The translations under genes were made by a program, and so were the position numbers. From Chryseobacterium gleum (GTDB lineage Bacteria; Bacteroidota; Bacteroidia; Flavobacteriales_D; Sanyastnellaceae), in NCBI GenBank assembly GCA_945881835.1, contig CAMCVP010000005.1, positions 1 through 62,947 on the forward strand: DNA of 62,947 bases, read 5' to 3'. Below are positions 51,934 through 60,973 of the stretch, one piece after another. Every line of letters begins with the position of its first letter. The first letter of the stretch is position 1. The notes beneath the pieces are model-generated. The model saw only the letters and a list, made by a program, of their open reading frames with translations. It was not told where the DNA came from and searched no databases.

Positions 51934-54900
51934 TTATGCTTCAGTTTCTTCAATGTTTCTAACTTTTGTCATGTAGAAGATGTTAGGTTGAATACCTACT
52001 TCTTCCAAAGAATGGTAAGAACGGTTGTTCTTAGAACGTCCTGTATTCTCTGAATTTGAATCGTTCAAATCGCCGAATACAATTGCGTGTGTAGGACAAG
52101 CCTCAGCACATGCTGTAACTATTGATCCGTCCTGAACAGGAGTACCGTCTTTCTTCGCCACCAATTTACCCGCCTGGATACGCTGTTGACACATGCTACA
52201 TTTCTCCATAACACCACGCGTGCGAACAGTAACATCTGGATTCAATACCCAACGAAGACTTTCATCTTGTGATGGGTTGAAGTTCGCAAACTTATCGTTT
52301 GTCACGTAGTTGAACCAGTTGAAGCGACGAACTTTATATGGACAGTTATTTGCGCAGTAACGAGTACCGATGCAACGGTTGTAAGCCATATTATTCAAAC
52401 CTTCATTACTGTGTGTAGTTGCGGCAACTGGACAAACAGTCTCACAAGGAGCGTGATTACAGTGCTGACACATCATTGGCATGTGAACAGTGCGTGGATT
52501 CTCTTCTGGATTCTCCATCTCGCGGTAAGCACCAATTGCACCCTTACCCGTAGCCTCTTTCGTTTTCTCTAAAGTCTCTGCTAAATCTATTGGTTGGTAC
52601 TCTGAAGAGAAGTAACGGTCAATACGCATCCAATGCATATCGCGGTGACGACGAACTTCATCTTTACCTACAACTGGAACGTTATTTTCAGTGTGACAAG
52701 CTGTGATACAAGATCCACAACCGATACAAGAAGACAAGTCAATGGTCATTCCCCAACGGTGACCTGCACCTTCTACTGGGTGATCTCTATACAAATCAAA
52801 TTCTCTCACCGGCTTGCGGTCTGCAGGATTGATCTTGCCATCTCCGTTCACATCTTCGTGCACAGGCAATGTTGGAACCATATTCCAAGAAGCAGTTCCT
52901 TTCTCAGCTTCTTTCTCAGCTAAGAATTTAGCAAGAACTGTTTCTTTCACAACTGAATCACGACCCATTACTGTGTTGTGCAATTGTGTTGATGCCAATG
53001 CGTATGTTTCTTCAGTCACCTCTATAGAAGCAACTCCGATGAACTGACGTGTTGTAGAAGTCGAAACAAATTGGAAAGCATTCTGACCAATAGTCTTAGG
53101 CGTTCCGTTCTCATTCATTTCATATTCACCGTTGGCTGCTGTTTGATAAGCCGCCTTACCGATTTTCTCGTTGTTCGCACCGCGACCGTAACCCAAAGCA
53201 ATTCCTATTGTTCCTGGCTTTTGACCTGGAGTCGGACAAACTGGAAGAGTTACTGTTTTTCCGTTGATGGTTACTTTAACTACAGAAGCAGGCTCATCTT
53301 GAGCAATGTATGAATTTAAGTTCAAACGCTTAACATCTGTAGGTGACATGGTCACGTAGTTGTCCCAAGTTACCTTGGTGATTGGGTCTGGAGTCTCTTG
53401 AAGAACAGGGTTGTTAGCGTAGTCACCAGCACCCATTGTTACTTTTTGATAGAAGCTAACCTCCCACTCACCTGTTGCCATTGAACTGGCGTTCGACAAT
53501 GCCGATGCTAAGTCATAAGTAACAGGAGATGCTGCAATCACAGGAGCAGCTATTGCTGCAGATGCAACAACAACTGGAGCGGTTGATGTAATTGAATCTA
53601 CAACAGGAGCACCTGTCGCTGCAATCGGAACAATTACTGGTGCGTTCTCTGCAACCGGCAATGAAACGTTGTGAGTAGTTCCGTTGTGAATGCTCATGTT
53701 GAACAAGTCTGAAGTCAAACCTGCATGAGTTCCTTTGATATAATCGTAATAAGATGTTGAATTACCAGACCAACGCAACAAACTCTCTTGTGCAGAGCGT
53801 GTGTTGTAAAGAGGGGTAATTGTTGGTTGAACGAAATCAATACGTCCAGCCATTGGCTCTAAATCGTTCCAAGACTCCAAATAATGGTGATCAGGTGCGT
53901 TGTATGTTGCTGTAGCAGATGTCTCATCGGCATAACCGTTGAAACTCACTACTGTTGCAACTTTACCCATAGCCGCTTTGAAACCAGCAGCATCGGCATA
54001 AGCATATCCAGGATTTGCTCCGTAAACGATTAACGCACCAACTTGACCGTTGTTCATTTCAGCCACTAAACGATCCATTGCTGCATCGTCTCCTTGGTAG
54101 AAATTAACTGGCTTATCTGCGTTTAATGTCGAACCGTAGTTTTTCAATTCGTTGTTGATCGCACAAACAATAGATTGAACATCTACGTTGTTGCTTCCTG
54201 CAACAACGATGCTCTCACCTGCATTAGCTTTCAGCTCTTCTGCAATGCGAGCAATGCGTGAAGAATCTACTCCAGCAACCTCGGCGTTTCCACCTTTGAT
54301 TGCATTGTATAATGCTGCAACAACAGCACCCTCTTGTGAAGGCTTGATTGGAATACGAACGTCAGCGTTTGACCCTGTCAAAGACATAGTAGCCTCGAAC
54401 TGATAATGCTTGCTCATCCACTCACCTTCTGGGCGACGGGTAGAAGCATAGTCACCCTGGAACAAATTCGAAGACATCCATGTGCCCAAGAAATCAGCTC
54501 CAACAGAAACAATTGTTTTCGCTTTAGAGAAGTCCATAGAAGGAATTACTTCCTTACCTAAAACATTCTTGTGAGCTAGACGAATACCTTGATATGAAAT
54601 AGCGTCCCACTGAATATGCTGAACCTTTCCAGTATATTTAGCAGAGAACTCAGCGATTGCGCGCTTAGCACTTGGACTAATTACAGTGTTTGATAAGATT
54701 CGGATTGAAGGAGCGGCAGCTAATGCAGAAGAGACCTCCGCATCTAATGTGCCCCAATCGCTGGAAGCTCCAGCCTTCATTGGCCCTTGAAGACGAGCGC
54801 TATCATAAAGACCCAATACTGAAGCATTGATTCGAGATGAAACAGCACCGCCACCGATTCCGTGTTCCTTATTTCCCTTAATGAAAATTGGACGACCTTC

Positions 54901-55236
54901 GCGTGTTTTAACGAACAAGTTGGCATACTCATTTCCGTCAAAGAAAGTAGATGCATAATAGTTCGCAATACCCGGAGTAATTTCCTCTGGCTTTACTACG
55001 TAAGGAATACTCTTAACTACAGGAGTTTCACAAGCAGCAAGCGTTGCAGCAGCTACGCTGAATCCCATGAACTTCAAGAAGTCACGACGTCCAGTGTTAC
55101 TTTCTGCAAGCTTATCATTGCCTAAAAAGCTTTCAACGCTTTCCGACTTTGCAAACTCTGTTGACATGCTCTCTTGGAAAGAAGAAGTGTTTTCCAACTC
55201 TTCCATTCCTGTCCAGTATTTTTTATTCATACCCAT
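51934..55236 (-). CDS. actB: Alternative complex III subunit B (molybdopterin-like/Fe-S)
   Basis: This is the large periplasm-facing subunit. The N-terminus has a twin-arginine-like segment (GRRDFLKFMG) and a lipobox-like LAAC. A molybdopterin-oxidoreductase-like but cofactor-free region follows, then ferredoxin-like repeats with four cysteine sets: CIGCGSCITAC, CQHCNHAPCETVC, CIGTRYCANNC and CSMCQQ...CAEAC. The start at 55236 (MGMNKKYW) is preferred, since 55251 is TTG; 55230 is also possible. Unusual parts are an Ala/Val/Pro linker near residues 533-580 and an EF-hand-like loop at 795-806. Confidence 0.95.
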   Translation of the reverse strand: MGMNKKYWTGMEELENTSSFQESMSTEFAKSESVESFLGNDKLAESNTGRRDFLKFMGFSVAAATLAACETPVVKSIPYVVKPEEITPGIANYYASTFFDGNEYANLFVKTREGRPIFIKGNKEHGIGGGAVSSRINASVLGLYDSARLQGPMKAGASSDWGTLDAEVSSALAAAPSIRILSNTVISPSAKRAIAEFSAKYTGKVQHIQWDAISYQGIRLAHKNVLGKEVIPSMDFSKAKTIVSVGADFLGTWMSSNLFQGDYASTRRPEGEWMSKHYQFEATMSLTGSNADVRIPIKPSQEGAVVAALYNAIKGGNAEVAGVDSSRIARIAEELKANAGESIVVAGSNNVDVQSIVCAINNELKNYGSTLNADKPVNFYQGDDAAMDRLVAEMNNGQVGALIVYGANPGYAYADAAGFKAAMGKVATVVSFNGYADETSATATYNAPDHHYLESWNDLEPMAGRIDFVQPTITPLYNTRSAQESLLRWSGNSTSYYDYIKGTHAGLTSDLFNMSIHNGTTHNVSLPVAENAPVIVPIAATGAPVVDSITSTAPVVVASAAIAAPVIAASPVTYDLASALSNASSMATGEWEVSFYQKVTMGAGDYANNPVLQETPDPITKVTWDNYVTMSPTDVKRLNLNSYIAQDEPASVVKVTINGKTVTLPVCPTPGQKPGTIGIALGYGRGANNEKIGKAAYQTAANGEYEMNENGTPKTIGQNAFQFVSTSTTRQFIGVASIEVTEETYALASTQLHNTVMGRDSVVKETVLAKFLAEKEAEKGTASWNMVPTLPVHEDVNGDGKINPADRKPVREFDLYRDHPVEGAGHRWGMTIDLSSCIGCGSCITACHTENNVPVVGKDEVRRHRDMHWMRIDRYFSSEYQPIDLAETLEKTKEATGKGAIGAYREMENPEENPRTVHMPMMCQHCNHAPCETVCPVAATTHSNEGLNNMAYNRCIGTRYCANNCPYKVRRFNWFNYVTNDKFANFNPSQDESLRWVLNPDVTVRTRGVMEKCSMCQQRIQAGKLVAKKDGTPVQDGSIVTACAEACPTHAIVFGDLNDSNSENTGRSKNNRSYHSLEEVGIQPNIFYMTKVRNIEETEA

Positions 55237-55257
55237 GATATTCAGGTCCAATCAATA

Positions 55258-56694
55258 TTAATAGTGACATTTTCCACATTCCCATCCGCCCATTCCTTTT
55301 ACGGAAATTTCTGGACGCAATGTATCTAACTTTTCCCCCAACTTCATTCCGTCTATGTTATCTTGAAGCAATGCACGCAAGGTGCGCTTTCCTGCCTCTG
55401 TAGATTTGAAACGCTCGTGCATTTCTTCATAGTAACCGCTTGAAGACAAGTCAATTTTCTTCTCTTTGTGACATTCAATACACCATCCCATTGTAAGGGT
55501 TGGCTTCGTCAACTTAACCAATCCTTCTACATCTTCTTGAAGGTTAATTTCTTCAGTGGTAGCTTGACGTCCAGTTGTATATGTTTGAACAGGACCGTGA
55601 CATTGCTTACAATCAATCTTACCTACAGTAACGTGCTGACTGTGGTTGAAGTAAACGTGGTCAGGTAAGTTGTGTACCTTGTTCCAAACGATCGGCTTCT
55701 GATCGTAATTCGCAATGTATTGCTTTGTTATCGTGTCGAAACCTATTGCAGCATAAATCTTAGCAATTTCTTTCGATCCAGTGATTGGTCCTTTGTTGAT
55801 ACCCTTGTGACAGTTCATACAAACGTTGACTGACGGAATGCTTGCGTGCTTTGACTTACCCGCACTACTGTGACAATATTGACAATCGATTTCGTTTTTA
55901 CAAACGTGACTTGCGTGTGAGAACCAAATAGGCTGCTCTGGATTGTAGCCTTCATAAACACCAATGTCCATTAATGTTCCGTAACCAACAACAACAAAGT
56001 AACAAACCAAGAAAACTCCGATGATTCCAACGAAACCTTTGTTATTCCACATCCAAACTTTAGTAGATGCCCAGTAGCCTTTGTGCTCTTCTTCTTCTGT
56101 TACGTCGCCTTCAGTATTAGCAGCTTTCAATGAGCGTGAAATGTTTGCAGCAGAAACACCAACGATTGCTAGAATTAATCCAATGATGATAATCCAGATT
56201 ACTCCACCACCTCCATTGGCTTCTTCTTCTAGTGCCTTCATCTTAGCCATGTCCTCAACAGTGATGCAGTTCGGACCTTCATCCTTCTTTGCACCTGCAG
56301 CGCCACCGCCCGACTTTACATAAGTTAAGATATGATTAATATCTTCTTTAGAGACTGCCTGAGCAGCCATCCAACCGTAAGTTCCGACATACTTGTCAAC
56401 CAATCCCTTCACATACGCATCGCCAGAAGCGGCAGCTGCTTGTGGGTTTTGAATCCATTTGACAATCATCTCGTCCTTACCCGCCCAACGATCTGAAATA
56501 CCTTTCAAACCTGGCGCAGCCAAGATTTCATCTGTTATTTTGTGACACGACGCACAATTGGCGTTGAAAAGCTCGGCACCCTTTATTGGGTCCCCACCTT
56601 CGTGAATGTTAGCAGCGTATGACGCTGAAAACAAGGATAGGTTTACAATCGATAATAACGCTAATCCTTTTAAACTCGCTAGAAGTCGCTTCAT
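55258..56694 (-). CDS. actA: Alternative complex III subunit A (multiheme cytochrome c), with extra N-terminal heme
   Basis: This multiheme subunit is the electron outlet of the complex. A signal peptide (about residues 1-27) precedes an N-terminal single-heme domain with CxxCH at 47-51, a glycine linker (about 128-165), two helices (164-183 and 222-240), then five CxxCH sites at 271-275, 292-296, 362-366, 405-409 and 473-477. The first domain makes six hemes instead of the five of the described ActA. It is the first gene of the actABCDEF-ctaCD operon, with a -7 box upstream. Such fusions occur in this phylum. Confidence 0.93.
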   Translation of the reverse strand: MKRLLASLKGLALLSIVNLSLFSASYAANIHEGGDPIKGAELFNANCASCHKITDEILAAPGLKGISDRWAGKDEMIVKWIQNPQAAAASGDAYVKGLVDKYVGTYGWMAAQAVSKEDINHILTYVKSGGGAAGAKKDEGPNCITVEDMAKMKALEEEANGGGGVIWIIIIGLILAIVGVSAANISRSLKAANTEGDVTEEEEHKGYWASTKVWMWNNKGFVGIIGVFLVCYFVVVGYGTLMDIGVYEGYNPEQPIWFSHASHVCKNEIDCQYCHSSAGKSKHASIPSVNVCMNCHKGINKGPITGSKEIAKIYAAIGFDTITKQYIANYDQKPIVWNKVHNLPDHVYFNHSQHVTVGKIDCKQCHGPVQTYTTGRQATTEEINLQEDVEGLVKLTKPTLTMGWCIECHKEKKIDLSSSGYYEEMHERFKSTEAGKRTLRALLQDNIDGMKLGEKLDTLRPEISVKGMGGWECGKCHY

Positions 56695-56732
56695 TCTTGG
56701 TTTTTTTACAAAAATCCTTATTTAATGCGTCG

Positions 56733-56740
56733 CAAATTTA
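56733..56740 (-). promoter_or_regulatory. -7 promoter box of the act-cta operon
   Basis: The minus strand reads TAAATTTG, an exact match to TAnnTTTG, 38 bases before the actA ATG. The gap of about 210 bases to the next plus-strand gene holds this box and the promoter at 56858-56887 but no other recognisable feature. Confidence 0.6.
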
Positions 56741-56857
56741 CTTCACGAGGTTTATCACAGAAATGTCATTTACATCTATTTCTCAATTTATACCTATTCT
56801 AAATAAGCGGTTGAAAGATTTAGTCTCTTACTCGATTGATTCATCGCTATTTAAGTT

Positions 56858-56887
56858 TTGTAGTTCAACACACACCACCTACTTTTG
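56858..56887 (+). promoter_or_regulatory. Full promoter of the SPOR-domain gene
   Basis: TTG (56858-56860) is followed after 19 bases by TACTTTTG (56880-56887), matching TTG-N17-23-TAnnTTTG exactly. The -7 box ends 19 bases before the ATG. Confidence 0.75.
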
Positions 56888-56906
56888 TTGAGAAAAGTAT
56901 TTCGTC

Positions 56907-57371
56907 ATGCTGAAACAACTCGCATTTGTGTTTGTCCTTCTTCCAATTCTCGCTTTTAGGCAATCCATCCCATCAAAAACCGTTGAATCCAATGGTCGAA
57001 TTGTTGCAGACAGCCTTGGTCACGGGGTAGTCACTTTCGTTGCATCACAGAGTATACTCGCGCTCGAGAAGAATTCGAGAGGATTAAACAACTTACAAGG
57101 TTACCGCATTCAAATTTTCTTCGGGCCACTCGATCAGGCAAAAGCAAAACGTCAAGAGTACATGGGAAAAGGACTCATTCACCAAGCCTACCTTGAACAA
57201 AATGTTCCCGACTTCAGCCTGCGCATTGGCGACTTCCTTACAGAAAGTGAGGCAAGACAAGAATTGAAAAATCTGCGTCCAATCTATCCCAACGCCTTTC
57301 TGGTCAAAGGACACATCGAACCTCCAAATTTGAACTATTACATCAACGCAATTAAAGAACCTGAAAATTAA
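56907..57371 (+). CDS. SPOR-domain exported protein
   Basis: A signal peptide (about residues 1-18) precedes a short linker and a C-terminal SPOR domain (about 72-150; GYRIQIFFGPLDQAKAKRQEY and the second repeat SLRIGDFLTESEARQELKNL). SPOR domains bind denuded glycan strands at the division septum. The protein is 154 residues with no membrane anchor after the signal peptide, so it is likely periplasmic. It has a strong promoter and lies upstream of, but separated from, the tyrosine genes. Its precise role in the septum is unknown. Confidence 0.85.
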   Translation: MLKQLAFVFVLLPILAFRQSIPSKTVESNGRIVADSLGHGVVTFVASQSILALEKNSRGLNNLQGYRIQIFFGPLDQAKAKRQEYMGKGLIHQAYLEQNVPDFSLRIGDFLTESEARQELKNLRPIYPNAFLVKGHIEPPNLNYYINAIKEPEN

Positions 57372-57440
57372 TCTCACCCGTTGAGAAACATCAGTCTTCG
57401 AATTGCCTTTGCTCATGTGTTTTTCTTTCCTCATCATTCG

Positions 57441-57448
57441 TAACTTCG
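57441..57448 (+). promoter_or_regulatory. -7-like box ending 4 bases before hmgA ATG
   Basis: TAACTTCG is one mismatch from TAnnTTTG, followed by CCGC and ATG at 57453. It is the same octamer and spacing as at nadC. Confidence 0.45.
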
Positions 57449-57452
57449 CCGC

Positions 57453-58607
57453 ATGCCTATTTACCATACACTCGGAAAAATCCCCCCAAAACGTCACACA
57501 ACGTTTTATAAGGAATCTGGCGAATTGCATTACGAACAGCTATTCGGTACAGAAGGATTCAGTGGCACGTCTTCGTTGCTATATCACCTGCACAGACCCA
57601 CTCAAATAAAAAGCATTAGCGAGCCTGTTGATGTATCTCCGCAAGCAGCGGTTGTTCACAACATAGAACCACGCATGCTAAGCGGATTCAACGTTGCACC
57701 TCAAGACGATTTTCTTGAAAGCCGCAAAGTGCTATTGTTCAACAATGACTTGCATATTTCTGTTGCAGCACCACGAAAAAGTTTAACAGAATATTTCTAC
57801 AAAAACGCCGACGCTGATGAAGTTATTTTCATTCATCGCGGTTCAGGAAAATTAAGAACCTTACTTGGAAATATTCCTTTTGAATACGGCGACTACCTCG
57901 TTATTCCTAGGGGAATGATCTATCAAATCGAATTCGAAAGCGAAGACAATCGCTTGTTTATTGTGGAAAGTTTCTCGCCTATTGTTACACCAAAACGCTA
58001 CAGAAATCAATTCGGTCAATTACTCGAGCATGCACCATTCTGTGAACGCGATATCAAGCGTCCTTCAGAAATTGAAACACACGACGAAAAAGGAGATTTC
58101 ACGGTAAAAATTAGAAAGGAAAATCACATGCACACCTTGGTGTATGCCTCGCATCCTTTCGATGTTGCAGGATGGGACGGATATAACTATCCTTACGCAT
58201 TCTCGATTCACAACTTCGAACCGATAACCGGACGCATTCACCAGCCACCTCCGGTTCATCAAACATTCGAAGGACACAACTTCGTAATCTGCTCTTTCGT
58301 CCCGAGATTATACGATTATCATCCAGACTCTATTCCCTCTCCATACAACCACAGTAACATCGATTCTGACGAAGTACTGTATTATGTAGACGGAGATTTC
58401 ATGAGTCGCAATCACATTGAAAAAGGATTCATTTCCCTGCACCCAGGAGGTATTCCCCACGGTCCACACCCTGGCGCTTACGAAAGAAGCATTGGTCAAA
58501 AAGAAACGCAAGAACTTGCAGTTATGATTGACCCTTTCAGACCGCTTCGTATTACCGAAGCAGCCCTTCAAATTAACGATCCAAATTATATTAAAAGCTG
58601 GTTATAA
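57453..58607 (+). CDS. hmgA: Homogentisate 1,2-dioxygenase
   Basis: This non-heme iron enzyme opens the homogentisate ring to maleylacetoacetate in tyrosine and phenylalanine breakdown. Iron-site residues are in TFEGHNFV and HPGGIPHGPHPGAYE; the start MPIYHTLGKIPPKRHTTFY is typical. At 384 residues it is shorter than proteobacterial forms of about 430 but usual for this phylum. It overlaps hppD by one base (TAATG), so the two are translated together. The last enzymes of the route are not in the window. Confidence 0.94.
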   Translation: MPIYHTLGKIPPKRHTTFYKESGELHYEQLFGTEGFSGTSSLLYHLHRPTQIKSISEPVDVSPQAAVVHNIEPRMLSGFNVAPQDDFLESRKVLLFNNDLHISVAAPRKSLTEYFYKNADADEVIFIHRGSGKLRTLLGNIPFEYGDYLVIPRGMIYQIEFESEDNRLFIVESFSPIVTPKRYRNQFGQLLEHAPFCERDIKRPSEIETHDEKGDFTVKIRKENHMHTLVYASHPFDVAGWDGYNYPYAFSIHNFEPITGRIHQPPPVHQTFEGHNFVICSFVPRLYDYHPDSIPSPYNHSNIDSDEVLYYVDGDFMSRNHIEKGFISLHPGGIPHGPHPGAYERSIGQKETQELAVMIDPFRPLRITEAALQINDPNYIKSWL

Positions 58608-59746
58608 TGAATGTTTACGACGCAGGTTCAGAAATAGAAAAAATATTTGCTGACGCACAAGATTTCCTACCCCTATTAGGTACCGACTACGTTGAATTGT
58701 ATGTTGGAAATGCAAAACAATCCGCGCACTATTACATGAGCGCTTGGGGATACAAGCCCCTTGCTTATCGCGGTCTTGAAACCGGATCGAAAGATGCCGT
58801 TTCGTATGTTCTTCAACAAGATAAAATTCGTTTAATATTAACCACAGCGCTTGGTCCTGGTGGTCCAATAAACGAGCACGTTAATCAACACGGAGATGGC
58901 GTTAAAGTCATTGCCTTAATGGTTGAAGATGCAACGAAAGCGTGGGAAGAAACAACGGAACGCGGAGGTGTAACATGCCTTGATCCGATTCGTTTGAACG
59001 ATGAAAACGGAGAGGTTATCTTAAGCGGAATACGCACCTACGGTGAAACCTTTCACTACTTCGTAGAGCGCAAAAATTACAACGGTGTTTTCATGCCTGG
59101 TTATGTGAAGTGGGAACCGAAATTCCAACCGAAAGATGTTGGGTTGAAGTACATCGATCACATGGTGGGAAATGTAGGTTGGAATGAAATGAATCAGTGG
59201 GTAGAGTTCTACGCGAAAGTGATGGGATTCACGCAGCTGGTAAGCTTCGACGACAAGGATATTTCTACTGAATACACTGCCTTAATGAGTAAGGTAATGT
59301 CGAACGGAAACGGTCGCGTGAAATTCCCAATTAACGAACCTGCAGAAGGAAGAAAGAAAAGTCAAATTGAAGAATACATTCAATTCTACAATGGCGCAGG
59401 CGTGCAGCACATTGCAGTTGCTACCAACAACATTATTGAAACAGTAACCGCTCTAAAAAATAACGGTGTTGAATTCCTTACCGTTCCTAACACTTATTAC
59501 GAAACCGTTTTAGATCGTGTTGGAAAAATTGATGAAGACCTCGCTCCGCTTCAGGAACTTGGAATCTTAATCGATCGCGACGACGAAGGATACTTGCTTC
59601 AAATTTTCACGAAGCCTGTGCTCGACAGACCAACCATGTTCTTCGAAATCATTCAAAGAAAGGGTGCGCAGTCTTTCGGAAAAGGAAACTTCAAAGCGCT
59701 TTTCGAATCCATCGAACGTGAACAAGAAAGACGCGGAACACTTTAA
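58607..59746 (+). CDS. hppD: 4-hydroxyphenylpyruvate dioxygenase
   Basis: This Fe(II) enzyme turns 4-hydroxyphenylpyruvate into homogentisate, the substrate of HmgA. Iron ligands are in YIDHMVGNV, GVQHIAVATNN and FFEIIQRKGA; the vicinal oxygen chelate fold has two modules. The length of 379 is normal. It starts on the last base of hmgA and is followed after 3 bases by a LolE-type permease gene with a GTG start. The pair makes a two-step tyrosine module. Confidence 0.97.
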   Translation: MNVYDAGSEIEKIFADAQDFLPLLGTDYVELYVGNAKQSAHYYMSAWGYKPLAYRGLETGSKDAVSYVLQQDKIRLILTTALGPGGPINEHVNQHGDGVKVIALMVEDATKAWEETTERGGVTCLDPIRLNDENGEVILSGIRTYGETFHYFVERKNYNGVFMPGYVKWEPKFQPKDVGLKYIDHMVGNVGWNEMNQWVEFYAKVMGFTQLVSFDDKDISTEYTALMSKVMSNGNGRVKFPINEPAEGRKKSQIEEYIQFYNGAGVQHIAVATNNIIETVTALKNNGVEFLTVPNTYYETVLDRVGKIDEDLAPLQELGILIDRDDEGYLLQIFTKPVLDRPTMFFEIIQRKGAQSFGKGNFKALFESIEREQERRGTL

Positions 59747-59749
59747 GTC

Positions 59750-60973
59750 GTGAAGCTATCGCTCTTCATTGCTAGACGCTACTTGTTCGCGAAAAAATCG
59801 CGAAACATAATAAATGCCATATCGCTCATCTCCATGAGCGTTGTGGCATTTGTTGCTTGTGCAATGATTCTTGTTATGAGCGCCTTCAATGGATTAGAGC
59901 TACTTATCGAAGACCTCTTTTCGAGCTTCGATGCGCCCATTACCGTGGTTGCCAAACAAGGAATTCAAATCGAAGAAAAAACCATTCCCTTCGAAAAAAT
60001 TCAAAACCTTGAAGGCGTAACAGTAATCGGAAAAGTCATTGAAAACGATGCTTGGTTGCAGTACAACAATTCCAACACTGTCGCAACAATCAAAGGCATT
60101 GAACCGCATTATGTAAAAACACTTCCTACCGATAGCATGGTGTATGCAGGTGAATTTTTGTTGGAAAGAGATTCAGCGAATTTTGCTGTGGTTGGATTAG
60201 GTGTTCGCGGAGAACTTCAATTCCCCTCTTCCCTGCAACCACCCGTTATTCTGAACATTAAAACCCCTGTTGCCGGAAGAAGACTTTCCACCAACAGAGA
60301 AAACGCGTTCAACGAAACGAACCTAAATGTTACAGGTATTTTCACGGCTAACGCCGAACTCGACAAAAAGTATATCTTCCTTCCTTTCCGCTTGGCGCGC
60401 GAGTTGTATGAAATGGATTCCACTTTTACATCTTTGGAAATTCAAACTTCACCCAACACGGATTTACCGGAATTGAAAGAAAAATTACAAGCGCTTCTTC
60501 CAGATCTTAATGTACAAACAAGAGAAGACAAAAACGCATTGGTATACAAAACCAATGAGAGCGAGAAGTGGGCCACTTACCTCATTTTAGTTTTCATTTT
60601 GATCATTGCCAGCTTCAACATTTTGGCATCCCTTACGCTGCTCATTATTGAAAAGAAAAAAGACATTCACGTCATGTACAGCATGGGAGCCACCAAAGCA
60701 ACCATTCGTAATATTTTCATTTTGGAAGGTGTGTTCATTAATCTAACCGGTGCAATCATAGGAACTGCTGTTGGAATCACCCTTACCTATCTTCAACAAA
60801 CCGTTGGTTTGGTGCGCATGCAAGGTGCGGTAGTTGAATTCTATCCAGTTCACATCATTCCTTCTTCGGTTGCATTGATTTTTGTAACGGTCTGCACCAT
60901 TGGAAGCCTCTTCTGCATTGCCTTCGTACCGGCATTGTTGAATAAATTTCAATACAACAAATCGCAAGATTAA
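59750..60973 (+). CDS. LolE/LolC-type ABC transporter permease (FtsX family)
   Basis: This is a membrane protein with one N-terminal helix (about residues 22-46), a large periplasmic domain, and three helices near the C-terminus (275-297, 322-347, 373-395), as in MacB/LolE permeases. SLFIARRYLFAKKSRNIINAISLISM is the usual opening, read in parts, and IIEKKKDIHVMYSMGATKATIR is the FtsX-family loop. No ATPase partner (LolD) is adjacent. Start is GTG, 3 bases after hppD, but its function is unlikely to relate to tyrosine. The stop interlocks with dprA in TTAA. Confidence 0.88.
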   Translation: MKLSLFIARRYLFAKKSRNIINAISLISMSVVAFVACAMILVMSAFNGLELLIEDLFSSFDAPITVVAKQGIQIEEKTIPFEKIQNLEGVTVIGKVIENDAWLQYNNSNTVATIKGIEPHYVKTLPTDSMVYAGEFLLERDSANFAVVGLGVRGELQFPSSLQPPVILNIKTPVAGRRLSTNRENAFNETNLNVTGIFTANAELDKKYIFLPFRLARELYEMDSTFTSLEIQTSPNTDLPELKEKLQALLPDLNVQTREDKNALVYKTNESEKWATYLILVFILIIASFNILASLTLLIIEKKKDIHVMYSMGATKATIRNIFILEGVFINLTGAIIGTAVGITLTYLQQTVGLVRMQGAVVEFYPVHIIPSSVALIFVTVCTIGSLFCIAFVPALLNKFQYNKSQD

